A stretch of DNA of 64,000 bases from VRUE01 sp963742535 (lineage in GTDB: Bacteria; Actinomycetota; Thermoleophilia; Solirubrobacterales; 70-9). The stretch lies in NCBI GenBank assembly GCA_963742535.1, contig CAVUMC010000002.1, positions 1,302,001-1,366,000 of the forward strand, in the 5' to 3' direction. This document shows positions 35,742-44,311 of the stretch, piece after piece (position 1 is the stretch's first letter; each line of letters begins with the position of its first letter). The notes beneath the pieces were generated by a model, which was not told the DNA's origin, made no database searches, and saw only the letters and a program-made list of their open reading frames with translations. Position numbers and translations under genes: made by a program.

Positions 35742-35848
35742 GAGGAGTTGGAAGGGCCATTCCCCGAAGACCGTCGCGCAGCTGATCGAGCTCCGAAGGC
35801 TCAAGCGTGGTCTCTTGAGCCTTCGTGAAATGGCCCTTCCAACTCCTC
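35742..35848. repeat. 107-nt structured element, copy A
   Basis: The ends 35742-35761 and 35829-35848 are 20-nt perfect inverted repeats (gaggagttggaagggccatt). The interior (about 35766-35825) includes CGTCGCGCAGCTGA, GCGTGGTC and TTGAGC, found again, inverted, in copy B at 35917-36020. Arm sequences differ between the copies, yet pairing is perfect in both. No convincing gene lies across it. Confidence 0.85.
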
Positions 35849-35916
35849 CGACACGCGAGGCAACTCGACCCCAAGCTTCGGCGGAAGATGGCGGTCGGCG
35901 AAGCTCGCTGCGGTGA

Positions 35917-36020
35917 GGAGGCAGAATGCCCTCTCCCGGAAAGCTCAAGGGACCACGCTTCGAAGTGCTTGGGACGACTCAGCTGCGCGACGGCTTTCAG
36001 GGAGAGGGCATTCTGCCTCC
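35917..36020. repeat. 104-nt structured element, copy B (inverted relative to A)
   Basis: 21-nt perfect inverted repeats at 35917-35937 and 36000-36020 enclose an interior whose reverse complement aligns with copy A (TCAGCTGCGCGACG, GACCACGC and GCTCAA blocks). It lies between the tautomerase gene and the coiled-coil membrane protein gene. It may be a mobile REP/MITE-like unit or a structured RNA pair. Confidence 0.85.
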
Positions 36021-36043
36021 CATCCCTGCAACGTGTTCGCGGT

Positions 36044-36313
36044 TCAGATCTGGGTTGCCACGAGCCCGACGAGGGCCGCAAAGCCAGCGATGTATGAGCC
36101 GGAGAGGATGAGGATGCCGTTGAGCATCGTCTTGTTGACGGCTTCGAAGCCGCTTTTCATCTCGCCACGCAGATCCTTGATTTCAGTCTCGACTTTCTCG
36201 AGGCGACGGTCGACCTCGTCGAATCGACGATCCACGTCGTTGAAACGACGGTCGACTTCTGCCCGGAAATCGTCAAGGCGGGCGTCGGTCCAGCTCTCCC
36301 TCATTACGTGCAT
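36044..36313 (-). CDS. Coiled-coil protein with C-terminal membrane helix
   Basis: 89 aa. MRESWTDARLDDFRAEVDRR starts a heptad-rich region in which RRFNDVDRRFDEVDRRLEKV repeats, followed by ETEIKDLRGEMKSGFEAVNK and a hydrophobic C-terminal helix (GILILSGSYIAGFAALVGLV). I associate this layout with small conserved membrane proteins of Thermoleophilia; no function is known. The start could be ATG 36313 (MHVMRES) or nine bases later. Confidence 0.78.
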   Translation of the reverse strand: MHVMRESWTDARLDDFRAEVDRRFNDVDRRFDEVDRRLEKVETEIKDLRGEMKSGFEAVNKTMLNGILILSGSYIAGFAALVGLVATQI

Positions 36314-36358
36314 TGTTGCACCGTAAAAGTTTCGGGCGCACGCATGGTGCGCACGGTG

Positions 36359-39300
36359 TCAGATCTTTGCGACTTGAATGTGGAGGTCGCGGCCGTCGAT
36401 GCGGATTGGGGCTGAGTCGGCGGCGTCGTAGGCGACGGTGGTGGCCAGGACCTCGCCGGTGACGTAGGGCTCGTGCTCGCGAGCGGCGGTGAGGAGTTCG
36501 GCGTCGCCGCCGAGGCTGAGCTCGATTCGGTCGGAGATGTCGAGGCCGGCCGCCTTACGGGCGTTCTGGACGGCGTGGACGATCTCGCGGGCGAGGCCCT
36601 CGCGGCGCAGCTCGTCGTCGAGCTCGAGTTGCAGGGCGACGGCGTGGCCAGCCTCTGCCTCGACCTCGTATCCATCCAGCGGCTGGAGGGAGAGGGTGAC
36701 GTCGTCGGGGGTGAGCTCGTGCTCGTCGCCGTTGACGTTGATCCCGACGCCGTCGCCGCGGGCCATCACCTCGGCAACGGTGGTCGGGTCGAGCGCCTCG
36801 ACCGCGGCCGCCACCTGCGGCATGTGCTTGCCGAAGCGCGGGCCGAGCGAGCGGTAGTTGGGTTTGACCTCGTAGCTGACCAGCTCGGACTCATCGCTGA
36901 CGAAGTCGAGCTCCTTGACGTTGAGCTCGGCTGTGACGAGACCGGCGCGGGCCTCGATCGCGGCGCGCTCGACGTCGTTGGCGACGATCACGGCCCGGCG
37001 CAGAGGTTGACGCACCTTGGCCTTGGCCTGGGCGCGGGCGGCGCGGCCGAGCTCGACGGTGAGGCGAACTGCATCCATCGCCGCCTCCAGCTCGGGGTCG
37101 GCGAGGTCGGCGTCGGGCTGGGGGAAGTCGCGCAGGTGAACCGAGTCGGGGAGATCGCCGAGCTCCTCCCCCACCCCGCCGGCGAGGTTGAGATGGATCT
37201 CCTCGGCAAGAAAGGGCGTGAAGGGGGCGAGCAGGGTGGCGACCTCGAGCAGGCAGTGGCGCAGGGTGGCGAAAGCGGCGCGGTCGCCCTCCCAGAAGCG
37301 CCGCCGCGAGAGCCGCACGTACCAGTTGGAGAGCTCCTCGACGTACTCGGCGATCACCCGGCCGGCGGCGGTGCAGTCGAACTCGTCCATCTTCTCCCGC
37401 ACCGTGGCAATCGTCGACTGCAGCTTCGAAAGGGCCCAACGGTCGAGGTCGTTCTCGGTGCGTTTGTCGTTTGTGGGGTTATTCCGGACAAAAGTCAAGA
37501 GCGCATCGCCGTCGAAGTCCGCCGGGCCGAGGTTCTCGGCGTTGGCGTAGAGGACCCAGAAGGAGTAGGTGTTCCAGAGGGTGAGCAGGAACTGGCGCAC
37601 TGATTCGCCGACGGTGTCGACCGAGAAGCGGTAGCCCGACCAGGGCTGCTGGGCGGTCAGGTAGTACCAGCGGAAGGCGTCGGCGCCGTGGGCGGAGATC
37701 ACGTCCCAGGGCTCGACCACGTTGCCCTTGCTCTTCGACATCTTCTGTCCCTCGGGGTCGAGGATGAGGCCGAGGCAGACGCAGTTGCGGTAGCTCGATT
37801 CGTCGAAGAGCAGGGTCGACTCGGCCAGCAGCGTGTAGAACCAGCCGCGGGTCTGGTCGATCGCCTCACAGATGAAGTCGGCGGGGAAGCGCTCGGCGAA
37901 CAGCTCCTCGTTCTCGAACGGGTAATGGAGCTGGGCGAAGGGCATCGCGCCGCTGTCGTACCAGGTGTCGATCACCGACTTGACCCGGTGCATCTCGCCG
38001 CCGCACTTGGCGCAGTCGAGCACGACGTCATCGATGTAGGGGCGGTGCAGATCATCGGGGACCTCGCCCTTGGAGCGCTCACGCAGTTCCTCGACCGAGC
38101 CAATGCAGGTGCGCTCCTCGCAGCCCTCGCCGGTGCAGTTCCAGATCGGCAGCGGAGTGCCCCAGTAGCGGTCACGCGAGAGCGCCCAGTCGACGTTGTT
38201 CTCCAGCCATTTGCCGAAGCGCCCCTCCTTGATGTGCTCTGGGTGCCAGCCGATCGTCTCGTTGTTGGCGAGCATCGCGTCGCGCACCTGCGAGGTGGCG
38301 ATGTACCAGCTCGACTTGGCGTAATAGAGCAGCGGCGTGCCGCAGCGCCAGCAGTGCGGGTAGGCGTGCTCGTAGACCTGCTCGCGGAAGAGCAGGCCGC
38401 GGGTGGCGAGGTCGGCGATCAGCGCCTCGGTCGTCGCCGGGTCCTTGACGAACTGGCCCTCGAAGCCGCTGACGCGGCGGTCGAAGCGACCGTCGAGGTT
38501 GACCGGGTTGAAGAGCGAGCCGGCGTCAGTCGGATCGAAGATGCCGTTGGCGGCGGCGACCGCGTAGTCGTCTTCGCCGAAGGCGGGGGCGATGTGGACG
38601 AGGCCGGTGCCGTCCTCGGTGGTGACGAAGTCGCCGGCAACGACGCGGAAGGCATTGGTCGGCTCTTCCTCCAGCTCGAAGACCGGGCCCTTGTAGGCAC
38701 GGCCGACCAGGTCGGTGCCGGGCAGCTTCTCGAGCACATCAGCGCCCTCCCCCAGGACCCGCTCGAGCAGCGGCTCGGCAAGGATCAGGACCTCGCCTTC
38801 GAAACGCGCCCTCACGTAGGTGACGTCGGGCGCAACTGCGACCGCGACGTTGCCGGGCAGCGTCCAGGGCGTCGTCGTCCAGACCAGCATCGACTCGCCG
38901 CTCTCGGCACCGTCCTCGCCGAGCAGCTTGAAGCGCACGTATATGGAGGGGTCCTTGACGTCCTGGTAGCCGAGCGCGACCTCGTGTGAGGAGAGGGCGG
39001 TGCCACAGCGCGGGCAGTAGGGCACGACCTTGTGGCCCTCGTAGAGGCGCTCTTTCTCCCAGAGCTGGCGCAGCGACCACCAGACCGACTCGATGTAGTC
39101 GTCGTCGAGGGTGACATAGGGGTCGTCGAGGTCGATCCAGAAGCCGATCCGCTCGGTCAGCCGGTTCCACTCCTCGACGTACTCGAAGACCGACTCGCGG
39201 CAGCGCGCATTGAACTTGTCGATGCCTAGCTCCTCGATCTCCTGCTTGGAGGAGATGCCGAGCTGCTTTTCGACCTCGATCTCGACCGGTAGGCCGTGGC

Positions 39301-39568
39301 AGTCCCAGCCCGCCTTGCGCGGCACGCGGTAGCCGCACATCGCCCGGTAGCGCGGGTAGATGTCCTTGAAGACGCGGGCGAGGACGTGGTGGGAGCCGGG
39401 GCGGCCGTTGGCGGTCGGCGGGCCCTCGTAGAAGTTCCACAGCGGCGCCCCCTCGCGCTGGGCGAGTGAGCGGGCAAAGACGTCGCGCTCGCGCCAGCGC
39501 TCCAGCACCCGCTCCTCCAGCTCGGGGAAGGACTGCTTGGTGTCGACTGGGCTGAATCCGCCGGGCAT
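36359..39568 (-). CDS. ileS: Isoleucyl-tRNA synthetase
   Basis: 1069 aa. The class I signature region is NFYEGPPTANGRPGSHHVLA (HIGH equivalent GSHH); the second signature is GQKMSKSKGNVVEPWDV (KMSKS). Between them lies the CP1 editing domain. The anticodon-binding and C-terminal regions follow (LDRWALSKLQSTIATVREKM, NWYVRLSRRRFWEGDR). The size and C-terminal layout suggest the eukaryote-like IleRS2 class, which is often less sensitive to mupirocin; that is inference. It is essential for translation, and is divergent from the SDR gene. Confidence 0.95.
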   Translation of the reverse strand: MPGGFSPVDTKQSFPELEERVLERWRERDVFARSLAQREGAPLWNFYEGPPTANGRPGSHHVLARVFKDIYPRYRAMCGYRVPRKAGWDCHGLPVEIEVEKQLGISSKQEIEELGIDKFNARCRESVFEYVEEWNRLTERIGFWIDLDDPYVTLDDDYIESVWWSLRQLWEKERLYEGHKVVPYCPRCGTALSSHEVALGYQDVKDPSIYVRFKLLGEDGAESGESMLVWTTTPWTLPGNVAVAVAPDVTYVRARFEGEVLILAEPLLERVLGEGADVLEKLPGTDLVGRAYKGPVFELEEEPTNAFRVVAGDFVTTEDGTGLVHIAPAFGEDDYAVAAANGIFDPTDAGSLFNPVNLDGRFDRRVSGFEGQFVKDPATTEALIADLATRGLLFREQVYEHAYPHCWRCGTPLLYYAKSSWYIATSQVRDAMLANNETIGWHPEHIKEGRFGKWLENNVDWALSRDRYWGTPLPIWNCTGEGCEERTCIGSVEELRERSKGEVPDDLHRPYIDDVVLDCAKCGGEMHRVKSVIDTWYDSGAMPFAQLHYPFENEELFAERFPADFICEAIDQTRGWFYTLLAESTLLFDESSYRNCVCLGLILDPEGQKMSKSKGNVVEPWDVISAHGADAFRWYYLTAQQPWSGYRFSVDTVGESVRQFLLTLWNTYSFWVLYANAENLGPADFDGDALLTFVRNNPTNDKRTENDLDRWALSKLQSTIATVREKMDEFDCTAAGRVIAEYVEELSNWYVRLSRRRFWEGDRAAFATLRHCLLEVATLLAPFTPFLAEEIHLNLAGGVGEELGDLPDSVHLRDFPQPDADLADPELEAAMDAVRLTVELGRAARAQAKAKVRQPLRRAVIVANDVERAAIEARAGLVTAELNVKELDFVSDESELVSYEVKPNYRSLGPRFGKHMPQVAAAVEALDPTTVAEVMARGDGVGINVNGDEHELTPDDVTLSLQPLDGYEVEAEAGHAVALQLELDDELRREGLAREIVHAVQNARKAAGLDISDRIELSLGGDAELLTAAREHEPYVTGEVLATTVAYDAADSAPIRIDGRDLHIQVAKI

Positions 39569-39642
39569 GAACGGGTGATTCTAGGAGCGGGTCGAGCTTG
39601 CGGTCGCCGCCCGTTGGATCGGTACTCACTAGTCTTGCCGCC

Positions 39643-40518
39643 GTGCCCGCCTTCGACCCCAACGGCAAGGTTGCGCTGGTCACCGGCGCCGCCCGCGGCA
39701 TCGGCTTCGAGACCGCGCGCCAGCTGCACATGCGCGGCGCCTCGGTTGCCGTCATCGACCTCAACGCCAGCGATGCGCGCGAGGCGGCGGAGCGGATCGG
39801 CGAGCGCGCGATCGGGCTCGCCACCGACGTCACCGACCACAGCGCCGTGATGCAGTCAGTCGCCGAGGTGGTCGAGCGCTTCGGCGGCCTCGACATCGTC
39901 GTCGCCAACGCCGGCATCGCCCAGAGCCAGATGGCGACGACGCGGGGGATCTCGGTCGAGGAGTGGGAGCGGGTCTTCGAGGTCGACCTGCTCGGCGTCT
40001 GGCGCACCGTACGGGCGGCGCTGCCGCAGATCGTCGAGCGCAAAGGCCACATCGTCGTCACCTCCTCTGTCTACGCCTTCATGAACGGCGTCTTCAACAG
40101 TCCCTACGCGGTGGCCAAGGCCGGGGTCGAGTCGATGGGCAGGGCGCTGCGGACCGAGCTGACGCCGCTGGGCGCGAGCGCCAGCGTCGCCTACTTCGGC
40201 TGGGTCGACACGAAAATGGTCCAGGACGCCACCGAACGCCCGCACTCGAATCGGCTGCAAGAGAACACACCCGACTTCCTGCTCAAACGGATCCCGCCGA
40301 GCGAGGCCGGCGCCGCGATCGTGCGCGGCATCGAAGAGCGCTCGCCGCGGATCTTCGCGCCGCGCTGGTGGCGCTACATCTCCGCCCTGCGCGGCATCCT
40401 CAACCCGCTGCTCGATAAGCGGATGGAGAGCGACCGGCGGATGGTGAAGACCGTGCTCGAGGTGGAGTCCGACACCGATGAGCAGGGTGCTGCGGCGGTT
40501 GCCGCGGCCAAACGCTGA
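39643..40518 (+). CDS. Short-chain dehydrogenase/reductase (first of a tandem pair)
   Basis: 291 aa from GTG 39643. The NAD(P) motif is KVALVTGAARGIGFETARQL (TGxxxGIG). NAG is present in VVANAGIA. Catalytic Ser and YxxxK lie in HIVVTSSVYAFMNGVFNSPY and AVAKAGVESMGRAL. The family-specific tail is FAPRWWRYISALRGILNPLL. The next gene is a close paralogue, so this is a tandem duplication. Substrates are unknown; SDRs with this tail are common in actinobacterial lipid or steroid metabolism. Confidence 0.9.
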   Translation: MPAFDPNGKVALVTGAARGIGFETARQLHMRGASVAVIDLNASDAREAAERIGERAIGLATDVTDHSAVMQSVAEVVERFGGLDIVVANAGIAQSQMATTRGISVEEWERVFEVDLLGVWRTVRAALPQIVERKGHIVVTSSVYAFMNGVFNSPYAVAKAGVESMGRALRTELTPLGASASVAYFGWVDTKMVQDATERPHSNRLQENTPDFLLKRIPPSEAGAAIVRGIEERSPRIFAPRWWRYISALRGILNPLLDKRMESDRRMVKTVLEVESDTDEQGAAAVAAAKR

Positions 40519-40535
40519 GCAGCGAGACCTTCGCC

Positions 40536-41390
40536 ATGGCCACCTACGACCTGAACGGCAAGGTGGCGCTGATCACCGGTGGTGCGCGGGGCATCGGCTT
40601 TGAGACGGCGCGCCAGCTGCACGCGCGGGGCGCCTCGGTGGCGATCCTCGACCTCGACGCCGAGGAGGCGCGCGAGGCGGCGGAGCGGATCGGCGAGCGC
40701 GCGATCGGGATCGGCGCCGACGTAACTGACGGGGGCGCGATGCTCGCCGCGGTCGCCCAGATCGTCGAGCACTTCGGCGCTCTCGACCTGGTCATGGCCA
40801 ACGCCGGGATCGCGCCGGAAGGCTCGACCACGCGGACGATGCCGCCGGAGGAATGGGAGCGGGTGATCGACGTCAACCTGCTCGGCGTCTGGAACACGGT
40901 GCGGGCGGCGTTGCCGCAGGTCTCCGAGCGCAATGGTCAGGTCATCCTCATCGCCTCCGTTGCAGCTTTCATGAACGGCATGATGCTCAGCCCCTACGCA
41001 GCCTCGAAGGCGGCGGTCGAGGCGCTCGGCCGGCCGCTGCGGGTCGAGCTCGCCCCCTGGGGTGCGAGCGCCACGGTTGCCTACTTCGGCTGGGTTGAAA
41101 CCGAGATGGTGCGGCAGGGGCTCGACCGCCAGCAGGGCGGCCAGCGCATGCAGGAACTGCTGCCGAAGTTCTTCTTCAAGCGGATCCGGGTCGAGGACGC
41201 GGCGGCTGCGTTGGTGCACGGCATCGAGGAACGGGCGCCGCGCGTCTTCGCCCCTCGCTGGTGGCGTTACTTCTCGGCCCTGCGCGGCATCCTCAACCCG
41301 ATCTTCGACCGGCGCATGGAGCGCGACGCCAGGGTTGCGGCGGCCTTGCGACAGGCCGAGGCCGACAAGGCAGCAAAAACCGCGGCCTAA
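40536..41390 (+). CDS. Short-chain dehydrogenase/reductase (second of a tandem pair)
   Basis: 284 aa from ATG 40536, 17 nt after its paralogue. KVALITGGARGIGFETARQL, VMANAGIAPEG, the catalytic stretch VILIASVAAFMNGMMLSPYA, ASKAAVEALG and the tail FAPRWWRYFSALRGILNP match the first copy closely. The Ser/Tyr/Lys triad is intact. Sequence differences around the substrate loop (residues about 190-225) suggest divergence in specificity. Confidence 0.9.
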   Translation: MATYDLNGKVALITGGARGIGFETARQLHARGASVAILDLDAEEAREAAERIGERAIGIGADVTDGGAMLAAVAQIVEHFGALDLVMANAGIAPEGSTTRTMPPEEWERVIDVNLLGVWNTVRAALPQVSERNGQVILIASVAAFMNGMMLSPYAASKAAVEALGRPLRVELAPWGASATVAYFGWVETEMVRQGLDRQQGGQRMQELLPKFFFKRIRVEDAAAALVHGIEERAPRVFAPRWWRYFSALRGILNPIFDRRMERDARVAAALRQAEADKAAKTAA

Positions 41391-41395
41391 GCCGG

Positions 41396-44299
41396 CTAGC
41401 GGGTCAGTCGCTCGAGCAGGATCACGATCGACTCGTAGTCGGCGCCGGTGGCGCGGCTGAGGCCGATCTCGCAGGTGCGGTTGTTGGAGAGGCGGGCGTC
41501 GAAATGACGGCCGGCTAGCTCTTCGGCCTGGGGCCGGGTCGCGGCGGCGGTCAGCTCGGGGTGGGAGATGCCGCGGTCGCCGGCGAAACCGCAGCAGGTT
41601 GAGGAAGGGGCGACATAGACATCGTCGGCCAGCGCCTTGGCAAGTGAGCGCAGGCGCGGCGCCAAGCCCATGTGACGGGTGGCGCAGGTTGGGTGCACGG
41701 TGGCGGAGCCGACCCGGCCGGCAATCTCCAGCTTGGGCAGGAGTCTGTCGTGGGTCCAAGCGACCGAGTCGAGGATCTCCAGCTTGCCCAGCCGCTCGAC
41801 GTTCTCCTCACTGAGCACCCCGTCGCCGGGATCGGCGATCGCCTGCGTGCAGGACGCCGCGTCGATCACGACCGGCAGCTTCCCTTCGTCGCTCCAGGCC
41901 CAGAGCTTGGCGACCATCTCGTTCGCCTTATGCGCGTGCGCCGCCCCGAAGCCCTTCGAGCCAAAAGGCAACCCGCAGCAGCTCCCCGCAACGTCGTCCG
42001 GTATCCGAACGGGCAACCCGGCCCGTGCCGACACCGTGACCAGAGCCTCGACGGGGTTTCCATCGAAGATCCGGTTGGTGCAGCTAGGGACGTAGACAGC
42101 GGCGGTCGCGCTTTGGGCAGCAGGGGGTGACCCTCTGCCGACACTCCCCGCTTTTGTCGGAAGAGGGTCGCCCCCTGCTGCCCTCTGGGCGGGTCCGGGC
42201 AGTCCCCGCCCCCGCTTGGTCCGCCGCGCCAGCGGTCCACCCAGCCGCAGCCCAAGCCGCGAAGCCTTTTCGACCGCTCGCCAACGCTTCGCTGCCCCCA
42301 GCGCCGCTGCTTCCGCCCGCTCGCCATGCTGCTCCTTGCGCAGTTCCTTGACCAGCATCCCGGTGTCGATCCCGACCGGGCAGGCGAGCTGGCAGGAGCC
42401 GTCGGCGGCGCAGGTCTCGAGCGAGTCGTACTCGTACTCCTCCTCCAGCACCCGTCGCAGCGGCGAGCCCTCGGGCTGGCGCGCGATCTCACGCCGCAGG
42501 ACGATTCGCTGGCGCGGCGTCGTGGTCAGGTTGCGGCTCGGGCAGACCGGCTCGCAGAAGCCGCACTCGACGCAGGTCGTCGCCGACTCCTCGATCGGCG
42601 GCGTCGTCTTCAGGTTGCGCAGGTGGACGTCGGGGTCGCGGTTGAGGACGACGCCGGGGTTGAGCACGCCGTCGGGGTCGGCGAGCTGCTTGACCCGCCA
42701 CATCAGCTCGGTCGCCTTCTCCCCCCACTCGCGCTCCACATAAGGGGCCATGTTGATCCCGGTGCCGTGCTCGGCCTTGAGCGAGCCGTCGTACTTGCCG
42801 ACGATCAGCTCGACCAGCTTCGCCATGAAGGCCTCGTAGCGCTCCAGGTCCTCCGCCTTGGCGAAGTCGGGCGTCAGCATGAAATGCAGGTTGCCGGCGG
42901 AGGCATGGCCTGCGACGCCGGGCAGGAAGCCGTGCTCGCCGAGCAGCGCCTGCAGGTCCCGGGCGCCCTCGGCGATCCGCTCCGGTGAGACGCAGACGTC
43001 CTCGACGATCAGCGCCGTGCCGGGCATGCGGATGCGACCGATCAGGCCGTGCAGGCCCTCGCGCACGCGCCAGGCGAGCTCGATCTCCTCCGTCTCGCGG
43101 GTGAAGACGAACGGCTGGATCGTCTCGTGGCCGGCGAGGATCTCCTCGGCTTTCGCCACCTGGGCGGCGAGCTCGTCCTCGCTGGCGCCGCCGTACTCGA
43201 CCAGCAGCACCGCTGAGGTGGGCGGCAGCTCCTTCCACTCCTCCGGCGCCCCGACCATGTTCCAGGCAGCGGTGATCAGGGCCGGCGCGACCATCAGCTC
43301 GACCGCGGTGGCACCGCTGTCGACCAACTCGCGCACCGCCCCGATCGCCTCCTCGATGCCGGGGAAGTGGATCCAGGAGGTGGTCGTGCGGGCTGGCTGC
43401 GGGACGGTCTCGAAGACCGCCTCGGCGACGAAGGCGAGTGTGCCCTCGGAGCCGACGACGAGGCGGCGGAAGATCTCCAGCGGCTCGTCGGCATCGAGGA
43501 AGGCGCAGAGCCGGTAGCCGGTCGTGTTCTTGATCGCGAACTTGCGGCGGATGCGCTCGCTCAGCTCGGCGTCAGCGCGGATCTCGTCGCGGATCGCTTC
43601 CAGGCCGGCGACGAGCTCGGGCTCCTCCTTGGCGAAGCGCTCGGCCGCGCCCGCTTCGGCGGTGTCGATCGTCGTGCCCGAGGCGAGCACCAGGGTCATC
43701 GAGCGCACGGTCGAGTAGGAGTCCTTGCTGACGCCGCAGCGCATGCCGCCGGAGTTGTTGGCGATCACGCCGCCGACGCAGGCGATGTCGGTGCTGGCCG
43801 GGTCGGGGCCGAGCTTGCGCCCGTGCGGGGCGAGCACGCGGTTGGCGTGGCCGAGCACGGTGCCGGGCTTGACTCGGGCCAGGGCGGCATCGATCTCCTC
43901 CCCGCCCTCACGGGGCTCGCCCGACTCGACCGCAACGCCGTTGAAGTGACGGCGCACGTCGACGAGGATGCCCTCGGTCTGGCCCTGGCCGTTGAGGCTG
44001 GTGCCGCCGGCGCGGAAAGTGATCGGGATGCCGCTGCGCTTGCCGTAGGCGAGCAGCTTGGCGACGTCGCCGGCGTCGTGGGCCATCACCACCGCCTGAG
44101 GGAAGAGCCGGTAGGGACTGGCGTCGGAGGCGTAGCGGATGACGTCGCTGGCGCGGGCGAGGACGCGGTCGGGGCCGAGCAGCTCCTCCAGCTCCCGGCG
44201 CAGCGGTTCGGCAACCCCCGAGGCGAGTGAATCCGGGGCGCGATCGGGCGCGGGCTCTGCTGCGGGGGGCGGTGGCAGCTTCCTCTCCAGCAGCGCCAT
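41396..44299 (-). CDS. FAD- and Fe-S-containing 2-hydroxyacid (D-lactate-type) dehydrogenase
   Basis: 967 aa, a GlcD-GlcF fusion. The FAD-binding half (residues about 25-500) has PITFRAGGTSLNGQGQTEGI, ADIACVGGVIANNSGGMRCG-like segments and the FAD-oxidase C domain (HASAGNLHFMLTPDFAKAED, YDGSLKAEHGTGINMAPYVE). Two 4Fe-4S motifs follow (CVECGFCEPVCPSRNL; CAADGSCQLACPVGID). CCG-type domains close the protein (GSCCGLPFGSKGFG; SSTCCGFAGDRGISH). An atypical linker of about residues 705-735 is encoded by a large palindrome (42115-42183). It lies 12 nt downstream of the benzoylformate-decarboxylase-like gene, so D-mandelate is a possible substrate besides D-lactate. Confidence 0.88.
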   Translation of the reverse strand: MALLERKLPPPPAAEPAPDRAPDSLASGVAEPLRRELEELLGPDRVLARASDVIRYASDASPYRLFPQAVVMAHDAGDVAKLLAYGKRSGIPITFRAGGTSLNGQGQTEGILVDVRRHFNGVAVESGEPREGGEEIDAALARVKPGTVLGHANRVLAPHGRKLGPDPASTDIACVGGVIANNSGGMRCGVSKDSYSTVRSMTLVLASGTTIDTAEAGAAERFAKEEPELVAGLEAIRDEIRADAELSERIRRKFAIKNTTGYRLCAFLDADEPLEIFRRLVVGSEGTLAFVAEAVFETVPQPARTTTSWIHFPGIEEAIGAVRELVDSGATAVELMVAPALITAAWNMVGAPEEWKELPPTSAVLLVEYGGASEDELAAQVAKAEEILAGHETIQPFVFTRETEEIELAWRVREGLHGLIGRIRMPGTALIVEDVCVSPERIAEGARDLQALLGEHGFLPGVAGHASAGNLHFMLTPDFAKAEDLERYEAFMAKLVELIVGKYDGSLKAEHGTGINMAPYVEREWGEKATELMWRVKQLADPDGVLNPGVVLNRDPDVHLRNLKTTPPIEESATTCVECGFCEPVCPSRNLTTTPRQRIVLRREIARQPEGSPLRRVLEEEYEYDSLETCAADGSCQLACPVGIDTGMLVKELRKEQHGERAEAAALGAAKRWRAVEKASRLGLRLGGPLARRTKRGRGLPGPAQRAAGGDPLPTKAGSVGRGSPPAAQSATAAVYVPSCTNRIFDGNPVEALVTVSARAGLPVRIPDDVAGSCCGLPFGSKGFGAAHAHKANEMVAKLWAWSDEGKLPVVIDAASCTQAIADPGDGVLSEENVERLGKLEILDSVAWTHDRLLPKLEIAGRVGSATVHPTCATRHMGLAPRLRSLAKALADDVYVAPSSTCCGFAGDRGISHPELTAAATRPQAEELAGRHFDARLSNNRTCEIGLSRATGADYESIVILLERLTR
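42115..42183. repeat. Palindromic element inside the FAD/Fe-S dehydrogenase gene
   Basis: Two 28-nt arms (42115-42142 and 42156-42183) are reverse complements except at two positions and enclose a 13-nt loop. The element is in frame and encodes part of a Gly/Ala/Pro-rich linker between the Fe-S and CCG domains. It resembles in principle the in-gene palindromic elements of Rickettsia, though no relation is claimed. Confidence 0.8.
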
Positions 44300-44311
44300 G
44301 GTCAGCTCAAC

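Noticed and set aside
35631..36326. Several overlapping ORFs of 90-137 codons on both strands
   Set aside because: They lie across the two perfect inverted-repeat elements, translate to low-complexity mirror sequence, and have no ribosome site or domain.
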